A stretch of DNA of 55,585 nucleotides. Origin: Fodinibius salsisoli. Its GTDB lineage: Bacteria; Bacteroidota; Rhodothermia; Balneolales; Balneolaceae. The notes beneath the pieces were generated by a model. That model was given only the letters and a program-made list of their open reading frames with translations, was not told the origin of the DNA and ran no database searches. Made by a program: the position numbers and the translations under genes. Below, piece by piece: positions 18,150 through 26,177 of this stretch. Within the stretch, counting starts at the first letter, position 1. Each line of letters begins with the position of its first letter. Location of the stretch: contig NZ_JAGGJA010000020.1 in NCBI RefSeq assembly GCF_026229185.1, forward strand, positions 1 through 55,585, read 5' to 3'.

Positions 18150-19084
18150 GATGACTCCTGCTCTAATTTCATGTACAACTCTTCCAAAGTCCGTGTTTGG
18201 CGCTTCACGTCCACGATCTCTACGGGAGACTCCAGCAGGCGGCTTAACAGTTCGTCCTTATCCTGATCTGTACACATAATTCCAGTCCCTTGCTCCCGAT
18301 CGCGCATCGTCACATTCCATCTACCATCCAATATCGTTTTGTCCAGAAGCTCTTGCCCACCGCGGATCGTTATGGCCCATCGGTTGCTGGCGGCTTTAAG
18401 GTCTTGTAAATCACCGGAAAGTACCTTTTTTCCCTCTCGGATCATGACCACTTCATCGCATAATCGCTCGATGTCTGACAGGATATGGCTACTGAAGAAA
18501 ATGGTCTTTCCTTTATTTTTCTCTTCGAAAATAAGGTCTCTAATTAATTTCCGGCCCTGAGGATCCAGCCCCGTAAACGGCTCGTCCAAAATAAGCAACT
18601 CGGGATCGTGCAACAGCGCCTGCGCTATGCCCAAGCGCTGTTTCATGCCTTTGGAAAAAGAACCAACCCGTTGGTCAACAGCTGACATAAGGCCCATCCG
18701 ATCCAGTTGGTGGTCAATTTCTTTTTCGAGGCGGGTACCACTCATATTAGCCAACCGCCCATAAAAACGAAGTGCCGCCCTGGGTTTTAAAAATTCGTAA
18801 GTATGAAAAATTTCGGACTGAAATCCCAGGCGGCTGCGTGCTTTTTTCGATTGGGGCGGTTCTCCCAAAATCTCAATCGATCCGGCGTCCGGAATGAGCA
18901 TCCCAAGTATACAATAGATCGTGGTTGACTTCCCAGCCCCATTTGGTCCGATGAGCCCTACGACGGAGCCCTTGCTAATCTTAAAGGATAACTCATCCAC
19001 AGCTTCTACTTCCTTCCGAAACATCCCTCTCCTGTAGCTCTTGGTCAGGTTTTGTATACGGACAACAGGGTTTTCACTCATCAT
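18146..19084 (-). CDS. ABC transporter ATP-binding protein
   Basis: A 312-aa ATPase with Walker A GPNGAGKST (about residues 42-50), signature SFSKGMKQRLGIAQALL, Walker B ELLILDEPFTGLDP and the switch His in FFSSHILSDIERLCDEV. The C-terminal 80 residues beyond the nucleotide domain are typical of ATPases that serve ABC-2 permeases (NosF/CcmA/bacitracin-export types). It overlaps the upstream TlpA gene by 11 bases and the downstream permease by 4. It energises the two permeases of this operon. Confidence 0.93.
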   Translation of the reverse strand: MMSENPVVRIQNLTKSYRRGMFRKEVEAVDELSFKISKGSVVGLIGPNGAGKSTTIYCILGMLIPDAGSIEILGEPPQSKKARSRLGFQSEIFHTYEFLKPRAALRFYGRLANMSGTRLEKEIDHQLDRMGLMSAVDQRVGSFSKGMKQRLGIAQALLHDPELLILDEPFTGLDPQGRKLIRDLIFEEKNKGKTIFFSSHILSDIERLCDEVVMIREGKKVLSGDLQDLKAASNRWAITIRGGQELLDKTILDGRWNVTMRDREQGTGIMCTDQDKDELLSRLLESPVEIVDVKRQTRTLEELYMKLEQESS

Positions 19085-19604
19085 CTAATGTTCTTTTAAT
19101 TATTTGGTCCCATCCTTCCGGAATGCCTTCACTCACATGGAGAATCATCCCCGAATCATCTACCAAAAAGGAGGTGGGAACAGTTGTAATATTACTAGGC
19201 TGGGATTGGGTACGCATAGAGTCGACCAAAATAGGATAGGGGACCGGAGACTTAGTTAAATATTTGGTTACGGTCGCCGGTCGTTCTCCTATGCTGATCC
19301 CCACCATCCCCAGTCCTTTCTCATGATACTGCTCATACAGCTCACTCATCATCGGCATTTCCTGGCGACAAGGCCCACACCAAGTGGCCCAAAAGTTTAC
19401 CCATGTAAGTTTGTTATCGCTGACAATATCCTGAAGCTCAACGGGGCGACGATCAATAGTTGGAAGGGTAAACGGTTTTATCTGGTCACTGACATTATAT
19501 ACCAGTCGTTGATTGGCCCGGATATTCTTTTTGACCCAATAGGAAAACCCAACAAAAAGGGCTAACAAGCCAATAATTATAATTCTGTATATGTTTTCTT
19601 TCAT
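19074..19604 (-). CDS. TlpA-like thiol-disulfide oxidoreductase B
   Basis: A 176-aa membrane-anchored thioredoxin-fold protein: basic N-terminus, helix at about 8-24, then a periplasmic domain with the canonical FWATWCGPCRQEMP site (Cys76, Cys79) and cis-Pro segment TTVPTSFLVDDSG. It is the first gene of the ABC operon and overlaps the ATPase by 11 bases. TlpA/ResA proteins act as reductases or isomerases in cytochrome c and oxidase maturation, but here the partner genes encode an exporter and a divergent eight-cysteine precursor. Confidence 0.92.
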   Translation of the reverse strand: MKENIYRIIIIGLLALFVGFSYWVKKNIRANQRLVYNVSDQIKPFTLPTIDRRPVELQDIVSDNKLTWVNFWATWCGPCRQEMPMMSELYEQYHEKGLGMVGISIGERPATVTKYLTKSPVPYPILVDSMRTQSQPSNITTVPTSFLVDDSGMILHVSEGIPEGWDQIIKRTLDDE

Positions 19605-19767
19605 ACAGTTTGTGATATCCTGTTTCTAATCATATTCCATGATAGGTTATCCAGAAATATAATGATCAACATGGATATATAATAAACTATTATTTATATT
19701 CAATATCATATTTTTTAAATATGAATTGTATGACGTAATAATATATTCATCTTTAAATAAAATAACT
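19605..19767. promoter_or_regulatory. AT-rich divergent promoter region of the Cys-rich precursor and ABC operon
   Basis: 163 bases, strikingly AT-rich, between divergent genes. On the plus strand a TTG (19726-19728) and CATCTTTA (19748-19755) are spaced 19 bases apart, similar to Bacteroidota -33/-7 elements, and end 12 bases before the ATG at 19768. This is a weak match (TAnnTTTG would be ideal). Confidence 0.35.
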
Positions 19768-20634
19768 ATGAATTCATCTAAGTTTACCGGGATACCAATA
19801 TGTATATTTGTAATATCTTTTTTGTTTGTTTCATGTGACAAAACTAATCCCATAAATTCTACTGAGAAACCAGTACATTTGGAGTCTAGGTCCAAGGCTC
19901 AATCTAATCAGAAATCCGTTCTTTTTGATACTTCTTCCTTAGAGCTAGGATGCAAAGCTGTAAACGCTTGGGTACAGAAAAATTCTGAAAATTTACCAAA
20001 TAGCCTTAGTTCTATTTCCGTTTTTCCTAAGACATATAGGAAAGCAATATTTAATGAGCTTTCATCAGTGGAAAGATATAATTTATGGAAAGAAAGGTTA
20101 AGGAGTTTCATGGAAAAAGATAAATTATCTGCAGAAGAGAAGTCAAAGCTAAGATCAATCATTAATGATTTATCTCCTTCGGTTTTTAGCAAAAGCAATG
20201 ACAAGAAGCTTAATGTTTTAACTAATACAAGCGAGATTGTTCGTATTTTCGGAAGAGACCTCGCAAAGAGAATATTTACCTCTTTAGCTCCATCAAACCA
20301 CCTTGAAAATTCTTCTATATCTCTAGTAAATGATGTGAATGGAATAGTAAACGCTAGTCAGAACCAAAAAATCGATTGTAACTGCAGAACTGATGATATT
20401 TGGTATGGGTGTGACCCAACTGGAGTTGGACCCGAAGTCCGATGTGTACACAAAGATGATTTACCATATCTGCCGTGTAGCCAGAATGATGCATATGGTT
20501 GTGGGACTTTTTGGCTTCGAAGATGTAATGGTGCATGTCGACATGCAGAACAACCAGATCCTCCTGGGCCTGATCCCGACCCTGCTGCTCTTAAAGAAGA
20601 TAAAGATATTCGACCCAGAGAGAATAATAAGTAA
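19768..20634 (+). CDS. Fulvocin C-related bacteriocin-like precursor lipoprotein
   Basis: Taken from the ATG at 19768 (288 aa), because it gives a lipoprotein signal (ICIFVISFLFVSC, lipid Cys23); an in-frame ATG at 19726 lacks this. The central part (about 65-140: NAWVQKN..LP, YRKAIFNELSS, RYNLWKERL) is helical. The C-terminal part holds eight cysteines: 204, 206, 215, 226, 237, 245, 253 and 257, with the blocks CNC, YGCGTFW and RRCNGAC. This resembles Myxococcus fulvocin C, a peptide of 45 residues with eight cysteines that begins CxC and has a GCGxxW then CxC end, and the family annotated as bacteriocin fulvocin C-related. A Pro/Asp-rich, charged tail follows. It diverges from an ABC/TlpA operon and looks more AT-rich than its neighbours. 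Antibacterial activity is inference. Confidence 0.65.
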   Translation: MNSSKFTGIPICIFVISFLFVSCDKTNPINSTEKPVHLESRSKAQSNQKSVLFDTSSLELGCKAVNAWVQKNSENLPNSLSSISVFPKTYRKAIFNELSSVERYNLWKERLRSFMEKDKLSAEEKSKLRSIINDLSPSVFSKSNDKKLNVLTNTSEIVRIFGRDLAKRIFTSLAPSNHLENSSISLVNDVNGIVNASQNQKIDCNCRTDDIWYGCDPTGVGPEVRCVHKDDLPYLPCSQNDAYGCGTFWLRRCNGACRHAEQPDPPGPDPDPAALKEDKDIRPRENNK

Positions 20635-20656
20635 AATATTTAATTTTAAATTTGAC

Positions 20657-20690
20657 AAAAGGCCGCCTTTTGGGTGGCCTTTTTATTTCT
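20657..20690 (+). terminator. Terminator of the fulvocin-like gene
   Basis: Stem AAAAGGCCGCC / GGTGGCCTTTT (one G-U pair) followed by TTTTTATTTCT, 22 bases after the stop codon. Confidence 0.85.
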
Positions 20691-20804
20691 CTCCATTTAA
20701 ATTTGAATTAAGGATACTACCATGATCTCATTCATACGAATGACAAGACGGTTACAAATGATACATCTTAATAGCAAGAGATGATATTTGTTATTGTATC
20801 CAAA

Positions 20805-20820
20805 TTAGGGTATACCCTAA
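20805..20820. repeat. Perfect 16-bp palindrome
   Basis: TTAGGGTATACCCTAA is its own reverse complement. It lies in gene-free DNA; a dimeric protein binding site or relic of a mobile element are both possible. Confidence 0.4.
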
Positions 20821-21044
20821 ATCGCTACGCTTTCGGGGGTTCTGAATCGGCGTTAGTGGCCCGTATTTGCCTGTTTCGATACAATAAATTTCGCTACAGT
20901 TAATGGGGTAGTGGTTAGGTCGAGCGGTTCTGAGTATGCTTTTAGGTTTAGGTTCATTTAATCTGTTCCTTTACAGATATTTCCTGCTGTGGGCTTATAG
21001 CAATAACAGTTATTGCTTGTAGGACAGTAGGACCCACCCTTAAT

Positions 21045-21066
21045 CCCTCCCTGCTGGCAGGGAGGG
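21045..21066. repeat. Extragenic palindrome, 10-bp stem
   Basis: CCCTCCCTGC (21045-21054), TG loop, GCAGGGAGGG (21057-21066), perfect. The flank at 21031-21055 resembles 15571-15594. Neither strand has a T-run after it, so it is not an intrinsic terminator; it looks like a REP-type element. Confidence 0.6.
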
Positions 21067-21110
21067 AAACTCTTTATCAAATAAAGTTTCTTAATTCTAT
21101 AACCATGAGT

Positions 21111-21136
21111 TTTTTCCCCTGTTCGCAGGGGAAAAA
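21111..21136. repeat. Extragenic palindrome with TTCG loop, 11-bp stem
   Basis: TTTTTCCCCTG (21111-21121), TTCG loop, CAGGGGAAAAA (21126-21136), perfect stem. UUCG loops give very stable RNA hairpins. It lies 92 bases past the ppk stop and could protect the 3' end of that message. Confidence 0.6.
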
Positions 21137-21227
21137 TAAAAAGGGGCACTGGGGATAGAGTAAAAACCTCCATATTATATTTTAGCCTCAATAGCTCACT
21201 GATAACAAATAACTAACTACCAAAAAA

Positions 21228-23642
21228 CTATCCAAAGGCGCGTTTTCGGGCGTCATCCATCATCATCTGGTGGAAATTACGCTCTTTTTCTCCTTTTTTG
21301 GGTTCCCGCAGATGATAGGAGCCATCCGGTTGCATCTCCCAGGCTAACCGATTGTCGCGAAGAGCTTTTTTGAGGATAGAGGTAATGCGTTTTTTTAACT
21401 TGGGAAGGGTGATGGGCATCATGGCTTCCACCCGTTCGTTTAAATTGCGTGAGCGCCAGTCTCCGCTTCCAATATAAATCTTCGGATCCCCTTCATTGCC
21501 AAAGAAGTAAATGCGATCGTGCTCCAGAAAGCGTCCGATGATGCTGATCAACCGGATGTTGTCGCTATAGCCCGGTAACTGGGGACGCAGTCGGGAGTGG
21601 CCGCGAACAATCAGATCGATTTTAACCCCCGAGCGAGATGCTTGGTATAGCCGCTTGATGATATCCACATCATCCAGTGCATTCATTTTGGCAATAATGT
21701 GCCCTTGGCCTCCACTTTGAGCAATGGCTATTTCGTTATCAATAAGGTCGTTAAACGCATTGCGCAGATCATTGGGAGCGACTAACAATTTGCGGTACTG
21801 TTGGTCCGGAGCATAGCCGGTTAAGTAATGAAAGAGGTTCGTCGCATCATAGCCGATATCCGGATCGTTGGTCAACACGCCCAGATCGGTATAGACTTCG
21901 GCGGTATGGATATGGTAGTTGCCCGTGCCGATATGGCAATAAGTAACGTGGCGGTCGCCTTCGCGGCGCACAATGAGCGCAACCTTGGCGTGGGTTTTAA
22001 GTCCCACCAGTCCATAAGCCACGTGCACACCGGCATTTTCAAGCATTTTACCCCACTCGATATTGCTGGCCTCATCGAAGCGCGCTTTTACTTCTACGAG
22101 TACGGCCACCTGTTTGCCTTTCTCAGCGGCCCGCACCAGCGCCTTGACGATGGGCGAATTATCTGATGTGCGATAAAGCGTTTGTTTAATGGCCAGCACA
22201 TCCGGATCATCAGCGGCTTCTTCAATAAGACGGCGCACGCTCCCTGAAAACGACTCGTAAGGATGATGGACCAGCAGATCCTTTTTGCGGATGATATCAA
22301 ATATCGTTTGCTCTTCTTCGGTTTCACCCTCATGGTACAGCGGCTCAGGAATAATGGGCTTCCACTTTTTATAATGCAGGTTGGGGATGTTGATGTCGGC
22401 CAGTTTGAAACAGCCGGTCAGGTCAAGTAAGCCATCCTGAAAGATGATGTCATTATTGCTTTCATCCAGTTTGAGTTCGTTCTTGAGCAGCTTCAAGACT
22501 TCCGGATCCACATCCTGTTCAATTTCAAGGCGGACGACCTCGGCAAAGCGACGTTCACGCAGTTCTTCAGACATCATCGAGAGCAAATCTTCTGCTTCTT
22601 CTTCGTTACGACGGAGGTCAGCATTGCGCGTAACACGGAATACACAAACGCTGTCTATATCCATGCCCGGAAACAACCGGTCTATATTTTGTCGAATAAC
22701 TTCTTCTACCGGGATAAACGAATAGGCATGCGATTCGCTTTCGAGCTTTAACCAGCGCGGCTGATTAGAAGGCACCTTAACCCGCGCAAAGTTAAACGCA
22801 TCCCGATTGGGACGCTTTAACTTGATAGCCAGTGACAGGCTAAGGTTCGAAATAAAAGGAAAGGGGTGTCCCGGATCTACCGCCAGCGGCGTTAGCATGG
22901 GATAGATATGATCGAGAAAGTATTCGTCTAATTTATTTTGCTGCTGTTTGTTTAGTTCTTGGTACGAGCAAACTTTTATAGATGCTTCCTCTTCCAGTGC
23001 TGGGCACAGCTGATTGTTCCAGACATCCGAAATCTGTTGCTGCATTTTTGTTGCCTCGCGTTGCACAATATCAATCTGCGAATCAGGCGTCCTTCCATCA
23101 GGACTCAAGTCAATCAGTCCGGCGGCCTCTTGTCGTTTTAGTCCGCCTACCCGTTTTTGGATAAATTCATCCAGGTTACTGGCCGTAATCGCAAGAAACC
23201 GAACCCTTTCCAACAGAGGATTTCTGGAATCCATGGCTTGGTATAACACCCGCCAGTTAAAGTCCAGCCATCCTAATTCTCTGTTCAGGTAAAGCGAGGG
23301 ATGATCAATTGAAGCCTGCTCAGGAACTTCCTGAGGCTGTACGGAAGTGGGAATCTTCGGCATCTTATCGTTCCGGTCCCCATTAGATGAGTTTAGTTTA
23401 CTCTCGTCAAAAAGCCATCGCTGTTTACCCACATTCCATTTGATGGCATCGCGTTTCAGCTCTCTAAAATGTTTAAGAACCTGCTTGTTGAGAACTTTGT
23501 TGCCTTTATCCGAGAGATCTATGAATGAATTATCAAAAGCTGACTCAACCTTTTCAATGGCCTCGGAGCGCTTTAATTCTCCGTGTCGTCTAATTTCATT
23601 GTACAAAAAGACAGCTACTTCTTTAAATGGATAGTCAGACAC
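21228..23642 (-). CDS. ppk: Polyphosphate kinase 1 with extra N-terminal domain
   Basis: An 804-aa Ppk1, about 100 residues longer than usual. Canonical Ppk1 starts near residue 114 (SLYLNRELGWLDFNWRVL) and shows TASNLDEFIQKRVGGLKRQ, PLAVDPGHPFPFISNLSLSL, LLVHHPYESF, the active-site CHIGTGNYHIHTAEVYTDLGVLT (phosphorylated His in xxHxGTGN) and LEHDRIYFFGN. It makes polyphosphate from ATP reversibly. The extra N-terminal part (about 5-80: ALF-like helices, FIDLSDKGNKVLNKQVLKHFRELKR, IKWNVGKQRWLF) resembles a winged-helix-like DUF6953 domain. It is on the same strand as ppx, 713 bases away. Part of its 3' end is duplicated as a pseudogene at 15554-15703. Confidence 0.95.
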   Translation of the reverse strand: MSDYPFKEVAVFLYNEIRRHGELKRSEAIEKVESAFDNSFIDLSDKGNKVLNKQVLKHFRELKRDAIKWNVGKQRWLFDESKLNSSNGDRNDKMPKIPTSVQPQEVPEQASIDHPSLYLNRELGWLDFNWRVLYQAMDSRNPLLERVRFLAITASNLDEFIQKRVGGLKRQEAAGLIDLSPDGRTPDSQIDIVQREATKMQQQISDVWNNQLCPALEEEASIKVCSYQELNKQQQNKLDEYFLDHIYPMLTPLAVDPGHPFPFISNLSLSLAIKLKRPNRDAFNFARVKVPSNQPRWLKLESESHAYSFIPVEEVIRQNIDRLFPGMDIDSVCVFRVTRNADLRRNEEEAEDLLSMMSEELRERRFAEVVRLEIEQDVDPEVLKLLKNELKLDESNNDIIFQDGLLDLTGCFKLADINIPNLHYKKWKPIIPEPLYHEGETEEEQTIFDIIRKKDLLVHHPYESFSGSVRRLIEEAADDPDVLAIKQTLYRTSDNSPIVKALVRAAEKGKQVAVLVEVKARFDEASNIEWGKMLENAGVHVAYGLVGLKTHAKVALIVRREGDRHVTYCHIGTGNYHIHTAEVYTDLGVLTNDPDIGYDATNLFHYLTGYAPDQQYRKLLVAPNDLRNAFNDLIDNEIAIAQSGGQGHIIAKMNALDDVDIIKRLYQASRSGVKIDLIVRGHSRLRPQLPGYSDNIRLISIIGRFLEHDRIYFFGNEGDPKIYIGSGDWRSRNLNERVEAMMPITLPKLKKRITSILKKALRDNRLAWEMQPDGSYHLREPKKGEKERNFHQMMMDDARKRAFG

Positions 23643-24355
23643 GATATTACCTTAGTTTAATAGCATAGAAAAAATGAAATATAGGTAAAAAAAGAGAGGT
23701 GCGGAAGATTACCAGATAACTTAACACTCAGTTAATATCCTTATCCGCTGGTACGTGGTGTGATCCACTTAGCAAGTGGGCTGGATCTTGAAAAAATAAA
23801 TGTATTGTTCCATTTTTTTAACGATACAAAAGTGATAAAAAACAGGTAAGATTATTAAGTTAGAAGTAATGTTCATTTTTCAATCAAGAAAAAATGAACC
23901 AAAAAATTGACCGGCTGAATAAATTCTTGCTGCCGTTCTCTCCACCTACGCTAAAATCATTTCACTCAAGTTGCAAAAGCGGCAACTTTCAGACAGGAAA
24001 TGATTTTTCACGTTTCGGCTACGGTCACTTTTCCAGCAGAATTTATGTTATGCCGGACAAATTACCATTTACTCGTTAAAAGCGACAAGCCCCACCGGAA
24101 GAATTTCTGTTTGACGAGGTGCTGCCGGCAAGCCGTGATTAGCGGCAGTATAATTTACCAGCATCGAGAAGTTATCCCGAATTGCTCGGGAGATTTTTTA
24201 CGAGTCCCAGCTTGCTGGTTCCGACCCTTCGGAAGTGCCAAGACAAAAGGCGGAAATAATATTGGGTTAATAAATAAAACTAACGGTTCCATTTTTGAAG
24301 CGACGCAATCTCGACGGTAGTACGAGACCCGCAGAGCTGGAGCTATCCAAATAGT
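23643..24355. other. 713-base gene-free stretch between ppx and ppk
   Basis: No ORF here looks real. The left part is AT-rich and should carry the ppk promoter (minus strand; a TATATTTC near 23680 is only a weak -7 match). From about 23880 (AATCAAGAAAAAATGAACC) to 24350 the base composition rises and several short inverted repeats occur: CTGCCG/CGGCAG around 24122-24148 and TCTCG/CGAGA around 24308-24327. It looks like a multi-copy Bacteroidota intergenic repeat of unknown function rather than a gene. Confidence 0.45.
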
Positions 24356-25936
24356 TTAATTGCTGTTTTCTTCATACTCAATTTGAAGTTCTCGGCCCGT
24401 CACTTCTTCAAAAAGCTTGCTTTTACGTTTGGCGCCCCAAATTTCAAGCTGAGGATCGGCTTTGGTCGTAATGAAAAGCGTGATCTGGTCATCCGTTATT
24501 TCAATATCAAGGTCTTTGACGTTTTGATAATGACTGCGATCCATGCCGTCGGCAACCCGCAGGATGCCGGAAAGCTGGCGCACCTTTTTCTTGAGCGGTT
24601 TGTCAAGCTTGCGATATCGTTTATGACGTTTTTTGGGCGTAGAGCGCCGGTGGTAGCGGGCTACATTAGCCATCACTTCAATTTCGTCTTCGCGAAATCC
24701 GCGCAAGTCGGCATAGCGGATTAAATAGAGGGCATGCTTGTGATGCTTGCGGTGAGAAATGTAGTAACCGATATCGTGCATCAGGGAGGCATACTCCAGT
24801 AGCTCACGATCTCCATCCTGCAGGGCAAGCTCTTCCTGCAGTTTATCGAACAGTTTTAGAGCCGAGTTGGTGACGTGCGTCGAATGGTCTTCATGCCAGT
24901 CGCACTTGCGCAGCAGTTCATAGACGCTGCGTCGGCGGGGGTCGGGATAGTAGGATTTTAGATTCAGGTCAAGATCCCCTTTCTCTTTTTGAATGTAGTC
25001 GAGAATCATACCCTCCCGAAGAGCATCCTCGGATATCCGTATTTCACGAATATCCAAGGTTTGAATCAGGTAGCGCAGCAGCTCCACGCCAGGTACGATA
25101 ATGTCAATTCGTTTTTTATCCAGACCATTCAGTTCTGATCGTTCATCGCGGTCGAGAGTGATAAAGTCTTTATAGAAACGGTTAAAATCCTGAGCACTAA
25201 AGGTAAGCTCGTTCAGCGAAAGGGAGGTACTCAAAGATTTTCGATCAGCAATCATCTGGGCAATATTTTCCATCGTCCCCGAAGAACCGATGACTGTCGT
25301 TATGTTTTTGCCACTGGCAGCTTCAATGACTTTGGTAAGTTCAGTTTTGAACTTAGTTCGCAGCTCTTTGAGATCTTTTTTGGAGGGGGGATCACTTTCA
25401 ATAAACTGGGCAGCCATACGGGCAGCACCAACTTTATAGCTCTCATTAAAAAACAGTTCCGTATTGTTACCTGTAATGAATTCGACGCTTCCACCTCCGA
25501 TATCAACCATGAGGACGGGCTGTTCATCCAGGGCAACGGCATGCTGTATGGCTTGTCCAATCAGGTTTGCTTCCATGGATCCCGGAATGGCCCGGGCTTT
25601 TACATCCGCTTCATCAATCATGCGCTGAATAAATTCACCACCATTCTGTGCTTCCCGGATGGCACTGGTCGCATAGGCCATAATGTGATCTACTTCGATG
25701 TTATCGCAAAGAATCTTGATTTTTTTGAGCGCTTCAATGCCCCGTTGCATAGCCTTTTTAGAAAGTCCGCGGTTCATGCCTCTTTTGGCAAGCAAGACCA
25801 TCTCTTTGAGTTTATCGATACGCCGAAAGCTCCCATCGGGGTAAATATCCATGATAACAGCGTGAAATGAGTTAGTACCCATATCAATGGCAGCGATACG
25901 ACGTTTGGGGCGACTGTTGTTCTTGGTCTTGGCCAT
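24356..25936 (-). CDS. Exopolyphosphatase / pppGpp phosphohydrolase (Ppx/GppA) with HD domain
   Basis: A 526-aa protein. N-terminal actin-like Ppx/GppA domain: AAIDMGTNSFHAVIMDI (phosphate loop 1), YATSAIREAQNG, MVDIGGGSVEFI, VIGSSGTMENIAQ and PGVELLRYLI. C-terminal HD-type domain (about 340-480): WHEDHSTHVTNSALKLFDKL, LLEYASLMHDIGYYISHRKHHKHALYLI, metal-binding HD pair in MHDIG. This two-domain form is the long Ppx/GppA type that removes terminal phosphates from polyphosphate or converts pppGpp to ppGpp. It is upstream of ppk on the same strand, so both synthesis and breakdown of polyphosphate are encoded together. Which substrate dominates cannot be told. Confidence 0.92.
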   Translation of the reverse strand: MAKTKNNSRPKRRIAAIDMGTNSFHAVIMDIYPDGSFRRIDKLKEMVLLAKRGMNRGLSKKAMQRGIEALKKIKILCDNIEVDHIMAYATSAIREAQNGGEFIQRMIDEADVKARAIPGSMEANLIGQAIQHAVALDEQPVLMVDIGGGSVEFITGNNTELFFNESYKVGAARMAAQFIESDPPSKKDLKELRTKFKTELTKVIEAASGKNITTVIGSSGTMENIAQMIADRKSLSTSLSLNELTFSAQDFNRFYKDFITLDRDERSELNGLDKKRIDIIVPGVELLRYLIQTLDIREIRISEDALREGMILDYIQKEKGDLDLNLKSYYPDPRRRSVYELLRKCDWHEDHSTHVTNSALKLFDKLQEELALQDGDRELLEYASLMHDIGYYISHRKHHKHALYLIRYADLRGFREDEIEVMANVARYHRRSTPKKRHKRYRKLDKPLKKKVRQLSGILRVADGMDRSHYQNVKDLDIEITDDQITLFITTKADPQLEIWGAKRKSKLFEEVTGRELQIEYEENSN

Positions 25937-26066
25937 CCTATTGCAGTTTAATTCTGAGTCTTCGTAGTAAATGCGCGCGTTGCTGTAGTCTATACATCCT
26001 ACTTGCAGAAATCAATAGCGCGGGGAATTAATATCTGTCTAATGGAGAGAGGATTTTAAATAGAAA

Positions 26067-26098
26067 GATGGAGCCACCGCGAAGGGGCGAGCTCCATC
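26067..26098 (-). terminator. Possible terminator after the UPF0173 gene
   Basis: Stem GATGGAGC (26067-26074) / GCTCCATC (26091-26098), 8 bp perfect, followed on the minus strand by TTTCTATTTAAAA. It lies 80 bases past the gene at 26178-26885. The T-run is interrupted, so this is tentative. Confidence 0.4.
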
Positions 26099-26177
26099 CT
26101 CAAAAGACGGATGCGGTCCACCTGAATAGTGGGCTGCACCTTAATATGATAATTATTAGAACATCAAAAGCTACTTC

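Larger units (their letters stand above)
20635..21227. other. Gene-free region with palindromic elements
   Basis: 593 bases between the precursor gene and ppk. It contains the terminator at 20657-20690, a perfect 16-bp palindrome at 20805-20820, and two strong hairpins at 21045-21066 and 21111-21136. No believable gene is seen; the short ORFs here run through the hairpins. Confidence 0.6.

Noticed and set aside
19726-19767. Upstream ATG as start of the fulvocin-like precursor
   Set aside because: It would put 14 residues before the lipoprotein signal and overlaps the likely promoter elements; the ATG at 19768 gives a clean signal peptide.
21111-21136. TTCG hairpin as the ppk terminator
   Set aside because: The T-run is on the 5' side and an A-run on the 3' side on either strand, so it lacks the required 3' U-tract.
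20958-21191. 77-aa minus-strand ORF downstream of ppk
   Set aside because: It runs through both strong palindromes; composition is that of translated repeats.
23894-24079. 61-aa plus-strand ORF between ppx and ppk
   Set aside because: No domain, lies in repeat-like DNA, frame broken by stops directly after; treated as non-coding.
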